This document shows, one piece after another, positions 58,766 through 64,000 of a stretch of DNA of 64,000 nt (its first letter is position 1; each line of letters starts with the position of its first letter). Where the stretch lies: contig CM051520.1 of the NCBI GenBank assembly GCA_028015205.1, forward strand, positions 7,846,501 to 7,910,500, written 5' to 3'. The notes beneath the pieces are model-generated. The model was given only the letters and a program-made list of their open reading frames with translations, searched no databases and had not been told where the DNA came from. This DNA comes from Mytilisepta virgata. Lineage: Eukaryota > Mollusca > Bivalvia > Mytilida > Mytilidae. The translations under genes and the position numbers were made by a program.

Positions 58766-61700
58766 ACATGCGAGACATACAGTAGATTCTGTTTTTAATT
58801 CCCGTTCCTGATTTGAAGTTCATGGTTTTTATTTTCTTATTTGACATATGTTAGCGATATTGTTTCAGCTTAGCCTGTATGAAACTGTTATTTTCGTATT
58901 TTGAAAAACGTTGTTTTGGAAGGCATTATGACATAACCTAAGGCGTCGTGAATTCTTTCTTTTTTCAGTACTTTGTTTGTATATGCTGAATGTATTTTTG
59001 AAATATTTATATTTGACAGCTTCGAATAAAAACAACTTGCAATAGGCATCGACTCCTTTGAATTTGTACTAGCCTTTCTTAATCATGTTACATTTAACTT
59101 ACGTTCTAGTGGTAGTTTTGAATGTACTAGAAGCAGCTCTATTTGGCCCTGCTATTTATATAATTACTTAGCCCTTCTGTTCTAGCCAATAGTTACTTTT
59201 TTGTGTGACATACAAAGGTTTGGTAATACGCCAATGTTGATCAGAATGAGAACGTGAAAGGTTCGGGTGCCCGTTAATCGACCTATAAAAAAAACACAAA
59301 AGACGATGCAAGGGTTTATAAAATTATTATGTTTGATTATAAAATGCAAAGTGGCGTTGAAACAGTTGTTGTTCTGGCACATAGGTATGTGTTTTTCTAT
59401 TAGCTTAGCTTCCTTGTGGATAATCCAAAAGCAAAATAAAACAATCAGGTTTTGATTTACCTTATGTGCGTTTAATCATTATCAATCTAACAGGCCAATG
59501 AATGCACTAAATATGAACGTCTGAATTTATTCATTCATTATGCATTGTATAGATAATTGAACGTAGACATGTACATGTATGTGTTTCCAGAAAATACAAA
59601 AAGTTATTTGCACTTGTTTTTGAAACAGGAAGAAGGCTATCTGCTGTCGTGTTATACAATTTTAATTGTTGGACAATATCCATACATTGTTTACACTGCA
59701 ATGTAATAAAATTTAATTTTGTACTCAACAAAAGTTAAATATCATGATTCATGTTCTATTAGCATGATAAGTACATTGCATGTGATCCCATATTTGTTGA
59801 CAGTGCGTCTCCCTATATATACTTCGACTGTAGAACGTCAATTCTCCTTAACCCAAAGATCTAGCTCCAATAATGCTCATGTCGTTTTAGAACAAAATGG
59901 TTTTTTTTATTATAACTTCAAAATCCCGCATGTAATATAAAAATAAAGGTTAATTCGAAAGGTCAAATTAGTTTACTGTCAAGTTAATACGAAAGAGGTA
60001 GGACGAAATTCCTTCGTCAAATGCATATACAAACTTATATTCATCTCAATATACAAGCTATATTTTGTAAATAGTGGATATCGTTTAGAGTTGTCAACGG
60101 CCCTAGAGATCGTGCTAGGGTAACTGGTGAGTTCGAGACTAACATGGACTAAAATCTAACAGCATTAAAATTCAGTTTTAATGTTAAAAATTTATATACG
60201 CATGTCCCTTCTTTACCGTAATGGTGGAAAAAAATTATTGTGCATTGAACCAAGTAATCAGGAGAACTAATATGTCTACCTGTACAATAAATATCCATTC
60301 TATATGTAGACCTTTGTATACATGTAGACAACGTTTCTTATTCATGAAACACAACTGGGTAGCCAACACAACAACCAATCATCAAAATAATAAATTTGTT
60401 AATAAAAAGTTGTAAAAATTTAAGCTAGACTGGCCTTCCGGGACAGGTTTGGGAACCCATAAAACCGTTATAAATCTACTACTGCTCAGTGTCAGACCTT
60501 CCAGACTCTCTTTTTTTTAGTGATCTTTTCTATTTGTCTGAAGTTCTGTCGATAAGATGGCGTTAATTTTACCTTTCCTGTTATCTGTTTTTATTGTTTA
60601 TTTCCGGAGTGAAATTAAATTGCCATATGATTAGACATAATAAGGACGTTTTCTGTAAAGGATGATTCAGATGATTCCATGCAGACATATGGACGTGTAC
60701 TTAATAAATAAGTACTTTATGTATTAATATTTCCTTACATATATAAGTTCCGGGCGTAAGTAATCATCGTTTTATAAATATTATTATTATATTTTTTGTA
60801 TATTAGTGAGCAACCATGTGATTTCTTTGAAGGGGAGAAATTTAGTTTTTTGGAAGCTGGAAATTTTTTTCTCGGGTACCTATATTGCGATTTTTTCTTA
60901 CAATTTAACTTTTGTGTGATTTTTAGGTAATTTTCTATCCCGACACTTTTACCATTTACCCTGCCCTTTTGCTGACAATATTTTTGGTCATTTTTACTGA
61001 GTGCTTCTTCCACAAGAAATCAAATGGTTGTTCCCCTGTCATACATGATTAAAATTTAATTTTCATTCCAAACTTTAACGTAACATATATGCTAAAAAAT
61101 ATATGTTTACCTATATTTATTGTATATACCGTTCGAACGGTACGTCATTTTAATCCCTTTTTGAAGATTAAGATGTAAACAGCAAGAATAAGAACAAACT
61201 ATAGCTGAGAAGGAATTTCATGAAAAAACATATATAAGAATGCTGTTAATAAACATGTACATGCACAATACTAAAAGCAGGGATATCACAATCAATTCTT
61301 CGATACCAACTTTGATTCACAAGATGTACACGTGTCGTTATTTACGAGCTTAATTTCTTCTTTTTGTAAATACCCTGACCACCAGGAAGATAACATTCGG
61401 CTAATGAAGAAATCTTCTTTAAATAATAATCATACTTTTCATTTTATTTATTTGGGGACGTTCGAAAACTTACGTTAGTATTTCGCCCGACCGTGCTGCA
61501 ATATCTGATGTTGTCTTTCTCATTTTTGAGCTTTGCAACATACTGAAATTCCTTCGCACTAACGCAACGGACACAAATGCATATGAGGGCATATTATTGA
61601 GTTCATATGCCATTTATGTTTAGTTTTGCTTTGTAAAAAAATATATCAGAATTTATAATCAAAATATTGAATGACCCACAATTACTAAATATTCAGGCAT

Positions 61701-62636
61701 GAAACATAATAGATAGTCAAATATTGTGTGTTAATAGATAGCCAAATATTGTGTGTTATACATATGAACATGTACTTTTTAAGGAAATATAAAGACTTGA
61801 AAGATGTGCAGTGAATGCATGTACATGTATATATTGTGTTATTAGTAAGGATATTTTATTTCAGACTACAATTCATCAACATAAAATAAAACACAAAACT
61901 AATAATGATAAAAAAAAACGGAAAAGGGAAATTTAAATGGTCAAGTAATATTTAAATAAAAAAAATCATTTCTGGAATAATTCATCAAACCATAAGAGGA
62001 GGGTATTTCCGTATTTGGTTATTGATTTGGTAAAAAAATTGAAAATTGAATTGAAAACACTTGTAATTATTTTTACAAATACACAAAAGACGTGACTTAT
62101 GGATATGTATTGAAATGTTTCCTTGAATTTCGATTTTAGGAGAGTTAACGTAAAATTAAAAAAAATATCGGATGCAGTTGTACATAATACATGTGTGAAT
62201 GATTCTACAATATGTGTACAAATTTTTCAATATTTCTCCCTTTTAAGACATTTTCTGGTTGTTCATCACTGACTCTAAACTATTAATTCGACAATGAAGA
62301 ATTTATTCTGTTAGTTAACACAATAAATTCAACCTCTTCGTTCCTGTTTTTAGCCTTCTATACAGGTTGTGATGAATGCACGTACTTTAAAGAAAATGTA
62401 AACCAGTAGAGTTCAGCTATAGTATAGATGCAGTTATATTAATAACAAGATACTCTATATGAAATATATCAGGATACAAAACTGAATTTTGATTTGCCCT
62501 CTTTGCATTTTTAAAAAATTAGTTGCTCCTAAGTTGTTAAAACTACAGCTAGCAGATTCTTCTATCAAAGTCAAGATTTCACGACAATTTACATTTTGTT
62601 GTTATGTGTGCTAACTGATAATTTATTTCGTTACAG
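58766..62636. other. AT-rich upstream region of the LRR receptor gene
   Basis: No supported exons. A perfect 16-bp palindrome, TACCGTTCGAACGGTA, is at 61127-61142. A non-coding first exon of the LRR receptor gene is expected here or further upstream, but I cannot place it. Confidence 0.5.
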
Positions 62637-62649
62637 AATAAAACCAATC

Positions 62650-64000
62650 ATGACAGTAAAATCGAGTTTGAGTTTAGTAACATTGTCATCTGTGTTGATA
62701 ATCGTAAAGTCCGAAATGCAAGCATGTCCGAAAGATTGTTCATGTTTTAACACTACAGTGAATTGTAGTCGTGTCGTTGGTCTCAATTATATACCTAGAC
62801 TTCCTCAAGATACCACACGATTGATATTTATAGGCAACAAACTGTCCAGTGTCAAGAGAGAAACATTTTACAACATAACACAACTTAACCTTCTTGAGCT
62901 AAATCTCCCATATAACAAAATTGAAAATATTTCCACAGACGCTATGTCCGAATTAAAGCACATACAGAAGATAGACCTCAGTGGAAATGCTGGACTTGGT
63001 GTTCATGATGTAGCAGGTGCGCTGCGAAAAATATCATCTGTCAACTTAAGTGTTATAGCCTTGAACAGTATGGGTTGGAAAGTGGACCCAAACCCTATAT
63101 TTGAAGCTCTATCAACGCCCTCCTTTAAGATACGATTATTAAATATGACTAATATGGAATTAAGAACGCTTAATTTTTCAGCCATTGCAAAATATTTACC
63201 AGAGCTTGAAATCCTGAACCTCAAATTTAACAGCATTGACAATTTAATTCCTGGAAACTTATTCCATTTAAAAAGTCTCCACTTGGCTTTCAACTACATA
63301 GAATTAGAAGAAGGATTTTTTGGCAGAGACCCGCATTGCTTGTTTCCAAATTTGGAATTTCTTGGCTTGAAGTCTAATTTTGTTAACTATTTTGAAGGTC
63401 GTTTTTCATGTTTGAAAAATCTCCGAATACTAAAACTTGGTAAGAACCCCGTGAAACATATTCTCAATGATACATTTTCTCAATTGAATTCTTTAGAAAA
63501 ACTAAGTATAACTAATATAGGTCGCAGACTATATTTCATCGATAAATTTGCCTTCAGAAGCAAAACATTGAAAATGTTAAATTTCTCCGGAAATTATTTT
63601 AATTTCAGTCCGCAAAGTATGAAATATTTCCACTTTTATCCAGACAATATATTTAACCATTCGCAAAATTTGGAAACTTTAATTTTAAGTGAAAACAAGT
63701 TTTATTTTGACAGCCACGATATCTTATTAAGAATGCTCATTCCTCTACAAAAACTGAAGTCTTTGACATTACAGCATTGCGCACTTACAGTGGTACCTGT
63801 CGGAATATTTTATAATCTACCAAACTTGCGAATGCTCGATTTGTCACGAAATCATATCAAGGCGTGGGATGGAAAAGAAGTATTCCAAAATACTACATCC
63901 ATTGAGCTTTTAAATCTTAATTTGAACTACGTAAGCTCTTTCAAAGAATCGCTCTTTCCAGTTCCACTGAGAAAACATATAAAATTTATAAACCTTGCTG
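62650..64000 (+). CDS. LRR receptor, probably Toll-like (5' part)
   Basis: The frame opens at ATG 62650, 13 nt after an acceptor-like TTCGTTACAG, and stays open for 450 codons to the window edge. Residues 1-25 look like a signal peptide (MTVKSSLSLVTLSSVLIIVK). A cysteine-rich cap follows (CPKDCSCFNTTVNCSR), then at least eleven leucine-rich repeats, for example LNLLELNLPYNKIENI, LEILNLKFNSIDNL, LRILKLGKNPVKHI and LRMLDLSRNHIKAW. Several N-x-S/T sites fit an ectodomain. One long exon after a short 5' untranslated piece is typical of mollusc Toll-like receptors, which sense microbes at the membrane. The transmembrane and TIR parts lie outside the window, so another LRR receptor class remains possible. 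Confidence 0.88.
   Translation, partial: MTVKSSLSLVTLSSVLIIVKSEMQACPKDCSCFNTTVNCSRVVGLNYIPRLPQDTTRLIFIGNKLSSVKRETFYNITQLNLLELNLPYNKIENISTDAMSELKHIQKIDLSGNAGLGVHDVAGALRKISSVNLSVIALNSMGWKVDPNPIFEALSTPSFKIRLLNMTNMELRTLNFSAIAKYLPELEILNLKFNSIDNLIPGNLFHLKSLHLAFNYIELEEGFFGRDPHCLFPNLEFLGLKSNFVNYFEGRFSCLKNLRILKLGKNPVKHILNDTFSQLNSLEKLSITNIGRRLYFIDKFAFRSKTLKMLNFSGNYFNFSPQSMKYFHFYPDNIFNHSQNLETLILSENKFYFDSHDILLRMLIPLQKLKSLTLQHCALTVVPVGIFYNLPNLRMLDLSRNHIKAWDGKEVFQNTTSIELLNLNLNYVSSFKESLFPVPLRKHIKFINLA

Noticed and set aside
60735..61013. 92-codon lysine-rich minus-strand frame
   Set aside because: Low-complexity AT-driven composition; no motif.
63003..63293. 96-codon minus-strand frame
   Set aside because: Antisense shadow of the LRR receptor exon.
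1..64000. CRISPR arrays, bacterial operons or phage genes
   Set aside because: No such structures; the spliced genes show that this is animal nuclear DNA.

Overview
The window is animal nuclear DNA: AT-rich, with short exons bounded by GT-AG (once GC-AG) splice sites, long introns and many interspersed repeats. The best guess is a bivalve mollusc, probably mussel-like. This rests on a peptide-gated-type DEG/ENaC channel, an LRR receptor of Toll-like type, a fatty-acid-binding protein, many Penelope-like retroelement (PLE) copies and hammerhead-ribozyme repeats known from bivalves. The species is an inference.

Four host genes can be supported. (1) 8758-23967, plus strand: eight 3' exons of an SLC43-family transporter, closest to SLC43A3; its first exons were not found and probably lie upstream of the window. 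(2) 25052-39669, minus strand: a DEG/ENaC sodium channel with eleven assembled exons, including a 19-nt micro-exon; one exon in the finger region was not found. Genes 1 and 2 converge, with about 1.1 kb between their stop codons. (3) 51501-55843, plus strand: a complete four-exon fatty-acid-binding protein gene of 143 codons. (4) 62650 to the right edge, plus strand: the first 450 codons of an LRR receptor, probably a Toll-like receptor. The genes show no sign of acting together.

Between and inside the genes lie repeats. At least nine PLE fragments are present, all broken. One sits in an SLC43 intron, one in a channel intron, and a cluster at 39.7-49.3 kb starts just upstream of the channel's first coding exon. 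Two nested insertions keep their target-site duplications: a 490-bp foldback element inside a PLE reading frame (8-bp duplication) and a 5'-truncated PLE inside another PLE (10-bp duplication). Smaller items are a TA-flanked MITE, a hairpin element in two copies, a roughly 178-bp tandem array, a triplicated 125-bp unit forming the channel's 3' flank, and several interspersed repeats.

The most interesting signals are two sequences that fit the type I hammerhead ribozyme fold with intact core residues: 47801-47848 (+), upstream of a PLE fragment, and 55579-55620 (-), inside an intron of the binding-protein gene. Several decayed relatives occur, one pair arranged as a tandem unit like a retrozyme. 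The same binding-protein gene carries a 30-nt C run in intron 1 and a 38-nt G run in intron 3. All calls come from reading the sequence by eye; no search or folding program was run.
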